Source: Arcobacter arenosus (GTDB taxonomy: Bacteria > Campylobacterota > Campylobacteria > Campylobacterales > Arcobacteraceae). From it: a stretch of 64,000 nucleotides of DNA. A program made the translations under genes and the position numbers. Below the pieces are notes generated by a model. The model saw only the letters and a program-made list of their open reading frames with translations, was not told where the DNA came from and made no database searches. Location: NCBI RefSeq assembly GCF_005771535.1, contig NZ_VANU01000001.1:310001-374000 (forward strand). The letters are read 5' to 3'. Positions 37,559 through 45,056 of the stretch are shown one piece after another (within the stretch, counting starts at the first letter, position 1; every line of letters starts with the position of its first letter).

Positions 37559-38119
37559 CTAAGCCTTTATACTATCAAGAATTTTTTGCGCACCTTTAAA
37601 GCCACTATCAATTCCACCAAAAATATTAAATTCTTTTAAATTCATAGCACAAAATTCTATGATTTGATCTTTAAACATTTTTTTAAGTCTTCTATTTGCT
37701 CCATTTAAAAAATAAAAAAACTTAGGAGCCCCTGTTGTAGTATATACTTTTACATCTTTCCCTTTTAAGAGCCCTTTAGGAGTCCCTTTTTCATATGTGT
37801 ATGCAAATCCAGCAGAAAGATTCCAGTCAAAAAAATTCTTTAATATTGCAGGCATACTTCCCCACCAATAAGGAAAGACTATTACTATCTCATCAGCCTT
37901 TTTTATCTTTTCTTGATAATATAACATCTCCTTTGTTGGTTCAAAATGAAAGGCATTTTCTTCATATATAAAAAAATCTTGTCTTTTTTCATCTTTATAT
38001 AAATCAAGTATCTCAACACTATTTTTAATATCTTCATTTACTTTTTTTACCCTATTTGCTATGGCAAATGATAAACTGTCTTCTTTTGGGTTAGCAACAA
38101 TAACTAAAACATTTTTCAT
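37559..38119 (-). CDS. NAD(P)H-dependent flavin oxidoreductase (flavodoxin fold)
   Basis: A 186-residue flavodoxin-like reductase of the MdaB/KefF/NQO1 group. The N-terminal VLVIVANPKEDSLSFAIANRV binds FMN or FAD phosphate, and VFPYWWGSMPAILKNFFDW contains the family PxWW motif. It probably reduces quinones or electrophiles by two electrons. AAGGAAAA precedes the ATG. A 22-base site nearly identical to one in the TetR promoter lies right before its ribosome-binding site, so the adjacent TetR protein should repress it. Confidence 0.88.
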   Translation of the reverse strand: MKNVLVIVANPKEDSLSFAIANRVKKVNEDIKNSVEILDLYKDEKRQDFFIYEENAFHFEPTKEMLYYQEKIKKADEIVIVFPYWWGSMPAILKNFFDWNLSAGFAYTYEKGTPKGLLKGKDVKVYTTTGAPKFFYFLNGANRRLKKMFKDQIIEFCAMNLKEFNIFGGIDSGFKGAQKILDSIKA

Positions 38120-38130
38120 AATTTTTCCTT

Positions 38131-38152
38131 TATGGTACTACTTGGTACAAAA
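38131..38152 (-). promoter_or_regulatory. Putative TetR operator before the flavin reductase
   Basis: TGGTACTACTTGGTACAAAA lies 14 bases upstream of the reductase start. It differs at only three positions over 22 bases from a site overlapping the TetR gene's own promoter region (38781-38802). The recurring GTAC blocks give it partial dyad symmetry. Confidence 0.62.
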
Positions 38153-38166
38153 TTAAACAAAAAAAA

Positions 38167-38772
38167 TTAATCCATTAATTCTTCCACAAAAATTAATAGA
38201 TCATCTACAACATTAAAATCAATTCCTGCTTGTAAGGAAGAGATAATACCTGTATACAAAGTTAGATATCTTACAGCTAATAGTTTTGAATCAAGTTTGT
38301 TTTTAATATTGCCATTTTTTTGACCCTCTTCTACAAACTCTGTAAAAAATTCAACAAAACTATTCATCTCTTTCTTTATATAATTACTTATAATTCCAAA
38401 CTTTTTATAAGATTCTTTACCACAATCAATAAGTAAACAACCTTTTAATCTGCCTAATTCCTTTGATTCTTCAATATCACACTTTATAATATAGACTAAA
38501 GTCTCTTTTACTCCTATTTGGGATTTCAACTGCTCTAAAAGTAAAAAAGTTTCTTTTTTATAAAGTTCAAGTGAAAGAAAAAACACCTCTTCTTTAGATT
38601 TAAAAGTTCTATAAAAGCTACTTTTTTTAATCCCCATTGCAACTAATAAATCATCTAGATTTGTTCCTTCGTAACCATGTTCCCAAAAGTGATTCATAGC
38701 TAACTTGATTACATCTTCTTTCTCAAAAGTTTTTGGTCTACCGATACTATTTTTCATTGATTTATTTGTCAT
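38167..38772 (-). CDS. TetR-family transcriptional regulator
   Basis: About 201 residues. The N-terminal helix-turn-helix (GRPKTFEKEDVIKLAMNHFWEHGYEGTNLDDLLVAMGI followed by KKSSFYRTFKSKEEVF) is the AcrR/YafC type often linked to oxidoreductases and electrophile stress. The C-terminal ligand domain has a Cys pair region (GCLLIDCGKE) that could sense thiol-reactive compounds, though this is inference. ATG at 38772 is chosen because the TTG at 38790 lies inside the putative operator. It is on the same strand as the reductase, 47 bases upstream of it. Confidence 0.88.
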   Translation of the reverse strand: MTNKSMKNSIGRPKTFEKEDVIKLAMNHFWEHGYEGTNLDDLLVAMGIKKSSFYRTFKSKEEVFFLSLELYKKETFLLLEQLKSQIGVKETLVYIIKCDIEESKELGRLKGCLLIDCGKESYKKFGIISNYIKKEMNSFVEFFTEFVEEGQKNGNIKNKLDSKLLAVRYLTLYTGIISSLQAGIDFNVVDDLLIFVEELMD

Positions 38773-38780
38773 AGTAGAAT

Positions 38781-38802
38781 TATGGCACAACTTAGTACAA
38801 AA
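38781..38802 (-). promoter_or_regulatory. Putative autoregulatory TetR operator
   Basis: TGGCACAACTTAGTACAAAA (38783-38802) matches the site before the flavin reductase, with 19 of 22 bases the same when the two leading bases are included. It lies just upstream of the TetR start. Confidence 0.62.
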
Positions 38803-38822
38803 GTCAAGGGTTAACTTTCTAT

Positions 38823-38865
38823 TGTGATTTCAATCACAGATTAAATACTTATTTTTTTCTACAAT
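38823..38865 (+). promoter_or_regulatory. Crp/Fnr-type site and -10 element before the DUF4242 gene
   Basis: TGTGA-TTTCAA-TCACA at 38823-38838 is a perfect Crp-type palindrome. A TACAAT at 38860-38865 gives a start of transcription near 38872, putting the palindrome centre at about -41.5, the class II activator position. The same spacing occurs at 41136-41178. Confidence 0.68.
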
Positions 38866-38915
38866 TATTCTGATGTACATCTAAAACTAATTATTAAATA
38901 AAAAAAGGAACTACA

Positions 38916-39212
38916 ATGGATCAACTAAAGTTTTTCATAGATACACATGATAAAAATAGTGAAACTTTTCCAGCTGGCATCACACCTGCACAAATGGAAA
39001 GTTTTTATAAAAAGTATGAAGAGGCATGTGCACAAGAAGGTGTTATATCTCTTCGAATTCACGTAGGTTTTGAAGATGGAAAAGCATTCTGTCTTAATAT
39101 GGCTTCTAATGCCCAAGCGGTAAAAAGAGTTCATGATAAAGTAGGACTGCCATTTGAAAGTATTACAGAAGTGAATACAATAAGTCCAGCTGACTTGGCT
39201 TTGTTAAACTAA
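38916..39212 (+). CDS. DUF4242 (SCO4226-like nickel-binding) protein
   Basis: A 98-residue protein matching the DUF4242 pattern: EACAQEGVISLRIHVGFEDGKAFCLNMASNAQAVKRVHDKVGLPFESITEV. The family has a ferredoxin-like dimeric fold, and one member (SCO4226) binds nickel. Its role is not known. AAAAAGGAAC precedes the start. A perfect Crp-type palindrome lies in its promoter, and the hairpin at 39223-39256 ends it. Confidence 0.78.
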   Translation: MDQLKFFIDTHDKNSETFPAGITPAQMESFYKKYEEACAQEGVISLRIHVGFEDGKAFCLNMASNAQAVKRVHDKVGLPFESITEVNTISPADLALLN

Positions 39213-39222
39213 TCACCTCATC

Positions 39223-39256
39223 TACACTTGTAATGCCATTTTACATTACAAGTGTA
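39223..39256. terminator. Bidirectional terminator between convergent genes
   Basis: Thirteen-base perfect arms, TACACTTGTAATG and its complement, with an eight-base loop containing the stop of the minus-strand transglutaminase gene. It ends both that gene and the DUF4242 gene. Confidence 0.8.
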
Positions 39257-39819
39257 TCTGGCAAATTATTGATAACATCTTTATAACTTTTGTAGCTACT
39301 TAAAACTTTTACAACTTCACCAACTGGCGAAGCATATAATTTTGGAATATCAAGTTCACCTTTAAATCTAATTTGAAATGCCAATTTCTCAGTAGGAAAA
39401 TCAAATTGTGCATTAACACCTTTTTTATTTCCTCTTGCATCAATTCTAAACCATCCATATTCTTCAAAATAAACAGCATTTAAGCCATGTAAACAGAATT
39501 TATCTCCACTTCCATCATCGTTCAATTTTAATCGTTGGTAAACTAATGCACATGGAATATTATTAGCTCTTAAAATTGCAGCTAAAAGGTGTGATTTAGA
39601 ATAACACCATCCAGTTTTATATTTCAATACGTCACTTGCTTTTAATGTAGTTTGATTATCTTTATGATCACCACTATGTCTAATTTCATCTCTAACATAT
39701 TCGAAAGATTTTTTTACTATTTCATGTTTAGATAAGCCTTTGGATAATTGAAAAGCAAGTTTTTTTATACCTATATCAGAATAATCAATTATCTCTGTTT
39801 CATTTAAAAATTCTTGCAT
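39241..39819 (-). CDS. Transglutaminase-like protein
   Basis: A 192-residue protein with the catalytic triad of the transglutaminase/cysteine protease-like superfamily: Cys in TGWCYSKSHLLAAILRANNIP, His in CLHGLNAVYF and Asp in RIDARGNK. It has no signal peptide, so it is probably cytoplasmic. The substrate is unknown. It starts eight bases after the peroxidase-like cytochrome gene and is probably cotranscribed with it, an unusual pairing. Confidence 0.82.
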   Translation of the reverse strand: MQEFLNETEIIDYSDIGIKKLAFQLSKGLSKHEIVKKSFEYVRDEIRHSGDHKDNQTTLKASDVLKYKTGWCYSKSHLLAAILRANNIPCALVYQRLKLNDDGSGDKFCLHGLNAVYFEEYGWFRIDARGNKKGVNAQFDFPTEKLAFQIRFKGELDIPKLYASPVGEVVKVLSSYKSYKDVINNLPDTLVM

Positions 39820-39827
39820 AATTGTTC

Positions 39828-41087
39828 CTATTTTATATATTCTACTATTGTACCATCAACTGATTTTAAAAATGAAATAATCTTATTTATCTCATTATTA
39901 CTTAAATTATTTCTAGTTTGATGAATACCCATAATTTTAATAACCTCTTCAAGCTTATCTACACTGCCATTATGAAAATATGGTTTTGTTTGAACAATAT
40001 TTCGTAATAAAGGAACTCTAAAATACTTTTCTTTACTTCTTAAACCTAAAAAACCTCCTTTATTCTCAAAGGGAAATGATATTTTTGTAGATAAATCTCT
40101 TTTTAGTTCAGTTGAATTACTTAAATGGCAAGACGTACATGCCGAGGAAGTGAGAATCTTTGATTTCTCTTCTTCTTTGACATGATTAAAAAAACCTTCA
40201 TTAATTAATTTATAATTCTTACTACCCATTGAAGATTTTAGATACTCTATTTTCTGTTTATCTGTGTAAATATTCATATTATTTAACAAGGATAATGTAT
40301 CAAAATAGTTTTTCTTAATCTGTTCGATATGGTTTGGCGTAGATAAACTCCATATAGTATGATATGTTAAAGGAAATTTTCTTAACTCTTGTCCTCCAAG
40401 GGCTATACCATTGTGACAGCCTGCACATCCTTTTGTAATAAATAAAGATAAGCCCTCTTTTTCATTTTTACTTAATGCATTTTTGTCACCAGTTAAAAAA
40501 TTATCATATCGACTCTTTGTAAGCAAGGTTTTTTCATAAATTGATATTGCTTTTGCAATCTTATCAAAAGTTATTTCTTCACTTCCAAATGCATTTTTAA
40601 AAAGTTGTTGATAAGGTACTTTTTCTTTTATTCGTTGAACAGCCAATTTAGGTGTTATTGCCATTTCAAATGGAGCTTGCAAAGGACCTTTTGCCTGTTC
40701 TTTTAAAGTTTTTTCTCTTCCATCCCAAAATAAACGTTTGGAAAAAGCTGTATTTAAAACAGTTGGTGTATTTAAATGAAAAGGGTTTTTTAAACCTTTA
40801 TATCCTATTGCTGTGGGAATAGAATCGGCTCCACCCTTACTAAAACTGTGACAAGAAGCGCAACTTATATCTCTACTTTTTGATAATTCTTTTTCGAAAA
40901 AAAGTTTCTTACCAAGTAAAACTTTCTGTTTTGATATATCAGCTTGTTCCAATTTTAATTCATACAATAATGATTTAAGATTACTTGGTGCTGGTCTTAA
41001 ACCATTTTTATAAGCTTTTAAAACCAATTCAAAATACTCATCTCCATATAAATTTATGACAATCAACACCATTAATAATAATTTCAT
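39828..41087 (-). CDS. Tri-haem cytochrome c peroxidase-like protein
   Basis: A 419-residue secreted cytochrome (signal peptide to about residue 15). It belongs to the MauG/cytochrome c peroxidase family: CASCH at 76-80, CAGCH at 221-225, then RVPLLRNIVQTKPYFHNGSV near the C-terminus. A third haem motif, CTSCH at 317-321, lies in an insertion of about 100 residues (245-345) that standard dihaem peroxidases lack. It may reduce peroxide or oxidise another substrate in the periplasm. AAGGAG sets the start. A Crp-type palindrome lies 49-64 bases upstream, and a TAAGAT on the minus strand at 41114-41109 sits at activator spacing. Confidence 0.85.
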   Translation of the reverse strand: MKLLLMVLIVINLYGDEYFELVLKAYKNGLRPAPSNLKSLLYELKLEQADISKQKVLLGKKLFFEKELSKSRDISCASCHSFSKGGADSIPTAIGYKGLKNPFHLNTPTVLNTAFSKRLFWDGREKTLKEQAKGPLQAPFEMAITPKLAVQRIKEKVPYQQLFKNAFGSEEITFDKIAKAISIYEKTLLTKSRYDNFLTGDKNALSKNEKEGLSLFITKGCAGCHNGIALGGQELRKFPLTYHTIWSLSTPNHIEQIKKNYFDTLSLLNNMNIYTDKQKIEYLKSSMGSKNYKLINEGFFNHVKEEEKSKILTSSACTSCHLSNSTELKRDLSTKISFPFENKGGFLGLRSKEKYFRVPLLRNIVQTKPYFHNGSVDKLEEVIKIMGIHQTRNNLSNNEINKIISFLKSVDGTIVEYIK

Positions 41088-41135
41088 AAATACTCCTTTT
41101 TTTAACTAATCTTAATCAAAAAATCTCTTTTGGTT

Positions 41136-41178
41136 TGTGATTAGCATCACATAAAAAAATTTTATTAGTAGATATAGT
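41136..41178 (+). promoter_or_regulatory. Crp/Fnr-type site between divergent cytochrome genes
   Basis: TGTGA-TTAGCA-TCACA at 41136-41151, with TATAGT at 41173-41178. The distance from palindrome centre to the -10 (29.5 bases) is identical to the site at 38823. The same palindrome is equally spaced from a TAAGAT for the opposite gene, so it could activate both directions. Confidence 0.7.
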
Positions 41179-41205
41179 TTCAAATAGAGATAAAAGGAGA
41201 AATAG

Positions 41206-41826
41206 ATGAAATATATAATTATAAGTGGAGTTACTATAATCGTTACATTATTAATAACAAAAGTATATACAGTAGTTAACTTAATGTATTTTAATAAATA
41301 TCCTAAAGAAAAAATAGAAATACTACAGAAGAAAACTGCTGAGACACAAATACTTAAAACTGGAAAAAATCTTTATATGGTTTATTGTACTTCATGTCAT
41401 GGTCAAGATGGAAAAGGGAATAATGAAAAAGCCCATAATCATACAAAAAGAATATCAAAAAAATCAGTTAGTTATGCAATCAAAAATGGTGCAAACAATT
41501 TTATAAGCTTATATCCTTCAGGGATGCCTTCACATCTCATTAATGCGAGTAATACAGATGAAGTGGCTCAATATGTCTCAAAAGGATTAAAAGAGACAAA
41601 ACCAAAAATATGGGATAAATGTGCCTCATGCCATGGAGAAAATGGAGAAGGTATTAATTATATAGCACCAAATATTAAAAGTTATACAGATGATTTAGTT
41701 ATAACTGTATTACTTAATGGTAAAAAAGGTGTTATTGGAACAATGCCTAGTTTTAAAGGCAGATTAACAACAGTTCAAATGAAATCTATTGCAATGTATA
41801 TTAGAAGTTTAGGAGAATTAAAATAA
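41206..41826 (+). CDS. Dihaem c-type cytochrome
   Basis: A 206-residue cytochrome with an N-terminal membrane anchor (about 3-22) and two haem motifs, CTSCHGQDGKG (about 65-75) and CASCHGENGEG (about 140-150), each followed by its own class I fold with Met-type ligands (YPSGMPSH, IGTMPSF). This is cytochrome c4-like. It could carry electrons to the peroxidase-like protein encoded divergently. AAAAGGAGA precedes the start. A Crp-type site sits at class II distance. Confidence 0.88.
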   Translation: MKYIIISGVTIIVTLLITKVYTVVNLMYFNKYPKEKIEILQKKTAETQILKTGKNLYMVYCTSCHGQDGKGNNEKAHNHTKRISKKSVSYAIKNGANNFISLYPSGMPSHLINASNTDEVAQYVSKGLKETKPKIWDKCASCHGENGEGINYIAPNIKSYTDDLVITVLLNGKKGVIGTMPSFKGRLTTVQMKSIAMYIRSLGELK

Positions 41827-41894
41827 AAATGGTAATAAATTAATAATGCTATAAAAAGCTTTGTGTAACAATTATAATGAAAAAAAGGATACAT

Positions 41895-42512
41895 ATGGAA
41901 CTTTTAGATTATCACTGTTTTGATGGTTTAAGCAAGGAAGAAGAAAAAAAAGTAATTCAAGATGCAAAAACTATTATGATACCAAGTGAGCAAATATTAT
42001 ATTATGCAGGAGATATTTGTAACGATGTATTATTTTTAAAAAGTGGAACAGTAAAAGTTTATATTCAGCCCAAGGAAATAGGTGTTGAGGAGATGACACT
42101 TTATGAATTAAATAGTGGTAGCCAATGTATTGTAAATTTATTTAGTACAATAAGTTCATCTAAAACCCTTGCAACAGCACAAACTATTACCCCAATTGAG
42201 GGATGGTTACTTCCAAAAGATACAGTCTTATGGCTTATTAATACTTCACCGTCTTTTCGTGAATTTAAAATGGATATTTTTGGTAAAAGATTAAACTCAC
42301 TTATAGCACTCATTACAGATGTTAAATTTACTACAATTGAACAAAGATTATTGAATTGGCTATATGTTCAAGGTAGAGACACAATAAAAATCACCCATGA
42401 TAAAATTGCTTCTATTATTGGAGTAACAAGAGAAACAGTTAGTAGAAATCTTAAAAAACTTGAACACCAAGGATATATAAAATTGGGACGTGGTGTTATA
42501 GCACTAACTTAA
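41895..42512 (+). CDS. Crp/Fnr-family transcription regulator
   Basis: A 205-residue regulator with a cyclic-nucleotide-binding-like beta barrel (about 15-115; LFLKSGTVKVYI), a dimerisation helix and a C-terminal helix-turn-helix (KITHDKIASIIGVTRETVSRNLKKLEHQGYI). The recognition helix has R-E-x-x-S-R, which fits half sites such as TGTGA or TTGAT. No N-terminal cysteine cluster is present, so it is not an Fe-S FNR. The ATG at 41895, with AAGGAT before it, is preferred over 41877. It probably acts at the two Crp-type sites nearby. Confidence 0.9.
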   Translation: MELLDYHCFDGLSKEEEKKVIQDAKTIMIPSEQILYYAGDICNDVLFLKSGTVKVYIQPKEIGVEEMTLYELNSGSQCIVNLFSTISSSKTLATAQTITPIEGWLLPKDTVLWLINTSPSFREFKMDIFGKRLNSLIALITDVKFTTIEQRLLNWLYVQGRDTIKITHDKIASIIGVTRETVSRNLKKLEHQGYIKLGRGVIALT

Positions 42513-42536
42513 AGTAGATTATTAAATTCTATTTTA

Positions 42537-43646
42537 TTATTTAAAGTAAGAAATAGATTTTAATGTAAAAACTATACCTTTTTGACCAATTTTATTTTCT
42601 TCTCGTAAAATTATCTCTTCTTTATTTATTAGCTCAAACTCAGACTTTTTAATTAAAGACTCAATATATTTAATACTATGGGAAAACCTACCTGTTTTAG
42701 CTAATTGATAATTTTCTTTGTTTACGTTATTAAGAATCTCGGTAGTAAAGATGAAGTAACCATTTTTATTTAAAGATTTTTTTACACAAGTAAAAATATT
42801 TTCTAGTTCTCCTAAATAAATAAAAACATCAGCAGCAATAATTAAATCAAAATAATCTAAATTCTTAAAAAGAAAATCATTGATATCATTAGTATAAAGT
42901 TTGTTATAAATCTCTTTTTTTCTAGTTTCATTTATCATTTTTGAAGATATATCAACACCAACTAAATTCGGGAAAATATCAACAATAGTTTTCCCCATTA
43001 GTCCTGTTCCACACCCAAGATCTAAAACTTTTGAATTATTTGATAGGTTTAAAGGTTTTAATTTTTCTTTTATAATATTTGGAACTTTATACTTTAATGA
43101 ATTTACTAAATGCTCTTCAAAATAATCTGCATACCTATCAAAAAGATCTCTTGCATACTCAGATGAATAATCACTATTTGTTTCTTTATTCAAAGAGGCC
43201 AATAAATGATTTGCACCTGGATGTTCAGGAATTTTTTCTATTGTTTTGTTAAGAAACTCTGTCATTTTGTTTTCATTCTTCATTTTTCTATAACATTGCG
43301 CTATTGAATACAATGCATCATAAAAGTCAGGACAAATTTTTGTCACTTTTTCTAAATGGAAAAGCGAAAATTCATATTTAGAAAGTTTTTCATAGATTTG
43401 TGACATTTTGAAATGGCATATATAACACTTATTATTTATTTTAGTCGCTTTTTTTAAATACATAAGCGCATTGTTATAGTCTTTATTTATCCTAAAACAA
43501 TCACCTAATTTAAAATAAGCTTCAAAACTTGAATCATCTTTTTTTAATATATATTTATATTTTTCTATTGCTAGAGTTAATAAACCAGATTTTTGAAATG
43601 CATTTGCTTTTTTTAAAGCATATTTAATATTGAATTGTGTTTCCAT
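42537..43646 (-). CDS. TPR-containing SAM methyltransferase
   Basis: A 369-residue protein. The N-terminal half (about 1-150) holds four tetratricopeptide-like repeats (FEAYFKLGDCFRINKDYNNALMYLKKA and similar). The C-terminal half is a class I methyltransferase with motif I VLDLGCGTGLMGKTI, acidic VGVDIS and DLIIAADVFIYLGEL. This TPR-methyltransferase layout is known in bacteria, but targets are mostly undefined. AGGAG lies eight bases before the ATG, inside a strong hairpin that could control translation. It converges with the Crp/Fnr gene. Confidence 0.85.
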   Translation of the reverse strand: METQFNIKYALKKANAFQKSGLLTLAIEKYKYILKKDDSSFEAYFKLGDCFRINKDYNNALMYLKKATKINNKCYICHFKMSQIYEKLSKYEFSLFHLEKVTKICPDFYDALYSIAQCYRKMKNENKMTEFLNKTIEKIPEHPGANHLLASLNKETNSDYSSEYARDLFDRYADYFEEHLVNSLKYKVPNIIKEKLKPLNLSNNSKVLDLGCGTGLMGKTIVDIFPNLVGVDISSKMINETRKKEIYNKLYTNDINDFLFKNLDYFDLIIAADVFIYLGELENIFTCVKKSLNKNGYFIFTTEILNNVNKENYQLAKTGRFSHSIKYIESLIKKSEFELINKEEIILREENKIGQKGIVFTLKSISYFK

Positions 43647-43649
43647 TCA

Positions 43650-43674
43650 TGCAGCTCCTAAGGATTGAGCTGCA
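43650..43674 (-). promoter_or_regulatory. Hairpin enclosing the Shine-Dalgarno of the TPR-methyltransferase
   Basis: On the minus strand TGCAGCTC pairs perfectly with GAGCTGCA around a nine-base loop (AATCCTTAG). The AGGAG ribosome-binding site spans the loop and the right arm, four bases before the start codon. In the mRNA this would mask the site. Confidence 0.55.
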
Positions 43675-44002
43675 GAAAATATTAGTTAAGTTTTAAGTCA
43701 AAAAAGATAAAAATAAGCTCTTTAAAGAGTATATCTTTTTAATAGTTACTTGGTAGATTTTGTTGTATATTGTTTAATCAATTATCAATTATCATAGAAG
43801 ATATATAAATAAAATTTAAGTGCCCTTGCTATTTTTATTTATTTCAGTTATTATGTCAGAACTTAAAGAAAATTTAGTCTTATTTACATTGTTTGCTTTT
43901 TATTAACATCTACGTTGACACTTATCTCTCAAAATATTTAAAATCTGGTTTAAACTTTACTAAAACTTCAACTATGAAGTAAATACATACAAAAGGATTT
44001 CT
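43675..44002 (+). promoter_or_regulatory. Intergenic region with cspA-type promoter and leader
   Basis: A strong promoter, TTGACA at 43915-43920 and TAAAAT at 43939-43944 (18-base spacing), would start transcription near 43951. This leaves a leader of about 52 bases with a small hairpin, ACTTCA-ACTA-TGAAGT at 43965-43980, before the AAAGGAT site. Further upstream, a long imperfect stem (AAAAAGATA at 43701 with TATCTTTTT at 43732) surrounds a CTCTTTAAAGAG palindrome. No gene is seen in the rest. Confidence 0.6.
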
Positions 44003-44221
44003 ATGTCAAATAGATACAATGGAACTGTAAAATGGTTCAATAATGATAAAGGTTTTGGATTTATCCAATTAGAAGATAATAGCAAAGATATATTCGTACA
44101 CCATACTGAAATTAATAACAGAGGTTATGGAAAATCTTCACTTACAGATGGACAAAAAGTTGCTTTTAATATTGGTGTAAACCAAAAAGGTGAACATGCA
44201 ACGAGTGTAGAAACTCGATAA
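44003..44221 (+). CDS. Cold-shock protein (CspA family)
   Basis: A 72-residue single cold-shock domain with RNP1 KGFGFI and RNP2 DIFVHH, and the typical start GTVKWFNNDKG. It binds single-stranded RNA or DNA as a chaperone. A strong promoter and a leader hairpin precede it. The next gene starts four bases after its stop, so a methyltransferase is probably co-expressed. Confidence 0.95.
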   Translation: MSNRYNGTVKWFNNDKGFGFIQLEDNSKDIFVHHTEINNRGYGKSSLTDGQKVAFNIGVNQKGEHATSVETR

Positions 44222-44225
44222 TTAT

Positions 44226-44876
44226 TTGTCTAATATACGATATAAGTATCAAACAATAGTATTTGACAATGTAGATATACATTTAAAAACACTTAAAGAC
44301 ACCCAACAATTTCATGATAAAAACAATGAAGCTCAAGACTTAGGAATCAATTCTGCAACTTGGGCTTTATTTGGAGTCTTATGGCCATCAAGTTATATTT
44401 TAGCTAACTATATTTATCAATTAGACACAGGCGCAAAAAGAATTCTTGAGGTTGGTTGTGGTATTGGTTTAAGTAGTTTACTTTTAAATCATTTACAACA
44501 AGATATTACTGCAACAGACTATCACCCTGAAGTAAAAGCTTTTCTTTTAAGAAACTCAGATTTAAACAACGATAAAGAGATTCCTTTTTATAGATTAAAT
44601 TGGGAAGACAAAGTTTTAAATAATATTGGAAAATTTGATTTAATAATCGGAAGCGATTTACTTTACCAACAAAATCATGGAGAAACACTTTCTCATTTTA
44701 TTAACCAATATGCAAATAAAACATGTGAAGTAATAATAGTTGACCCAAGCAGAGGCAATCATTCAAAATTTAAAAAAGAGATGATAAAGTTTGGGTTTAA
44801 ATATGAAAAGATAGATACATTAAAATACTCTGATTTAGTATTTAAAGGATCTATTCACAAATACAATAAAGGATAA
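44226..44876 (+). CDS. Class I methyltransferase (METTL21/NNMT-like)
   Basis: A 216-residue protein starting at TTG. Motif I is ILEVGCGIGLSSLLL, followed by ITATDYHP and the post-motif FDLIIGSDLLYQQNH. The N-terminal GINSATWALFGVLWPSSYILANYI has the W-P-S/A-x-x-L element of lysine-methylating METTL21-type enzymes. It may methylate a protein, though the target is unknown. It is four bases after the cold-shock gene and probably cotranslated with it. Confidence 0.8.
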   Translation: MSNIRYKYQTIVFDNVDIHLKTLKDTQQFHDKNNEAQDLGINSATWALFGVLWPSSYILANYIYQLDTGAKRILEVGCGIGLSSLLLNHLQQDITATDYHPEVKAFLLRNSDLNNDKEIPFYRLNWEDKVLNNIGKFDLIIGSDLLYQQNHGETLSHFINQYANKTCEVIIVDPSRGNHSKFKKEMIKFGFKYEKIDTLKYSDLVFKGSIHKYNKG

Positions 44877-44878
44877 AA

Positions 44879-45016
44879 TTGACCATACTAACTATGGAAT
44901 ATAAATATATAGTTTTTCTAAAACTACTAAATAAAAGAGAAAAGATTGAAGATGCTTGCTCAAAATCTGGATTAACTATGAAAGAAGCATCAAAGCTTAT
45001 AAATATGGTGTTGTAA
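44879..45016 (+). CDS. Small protein with a helix-turn-helix-like end (45 residues)
   Basis: A short ORF right after the methyltransferase, starting at TTG with AAAGGA six bases before it (or at the ATG at 44894). The end, KIEDACSKSGLTMKEASKLINMVL, looks like a helix-turn-helix or a small coiled helix pair. A terminator hairpin follows at once, so it would be the last gene of the cspA operon. The function is unknown. Confidence 0.45.
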   Translation: MTILTMEYKYIVFLKLLNKREKIEDACSKSGLTMKEASKLINMVL

Positions 45017-45020
45017 AATT

Positions 45021-45045
45021 AGACCAAACTTTTCAAAAGTGGTCT
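45021..45045. terminator. Bidirectional terminator
   Basis: AGACCA pairs with TGGTCT, and inside it CTTTT pairs with AAAAG, followed by TTATTTT. It lies between the small ORF and the convergent yjbQ gene. Confidence 0.75.
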
Positions 45046-45056
45046 TTATTTTCCAA

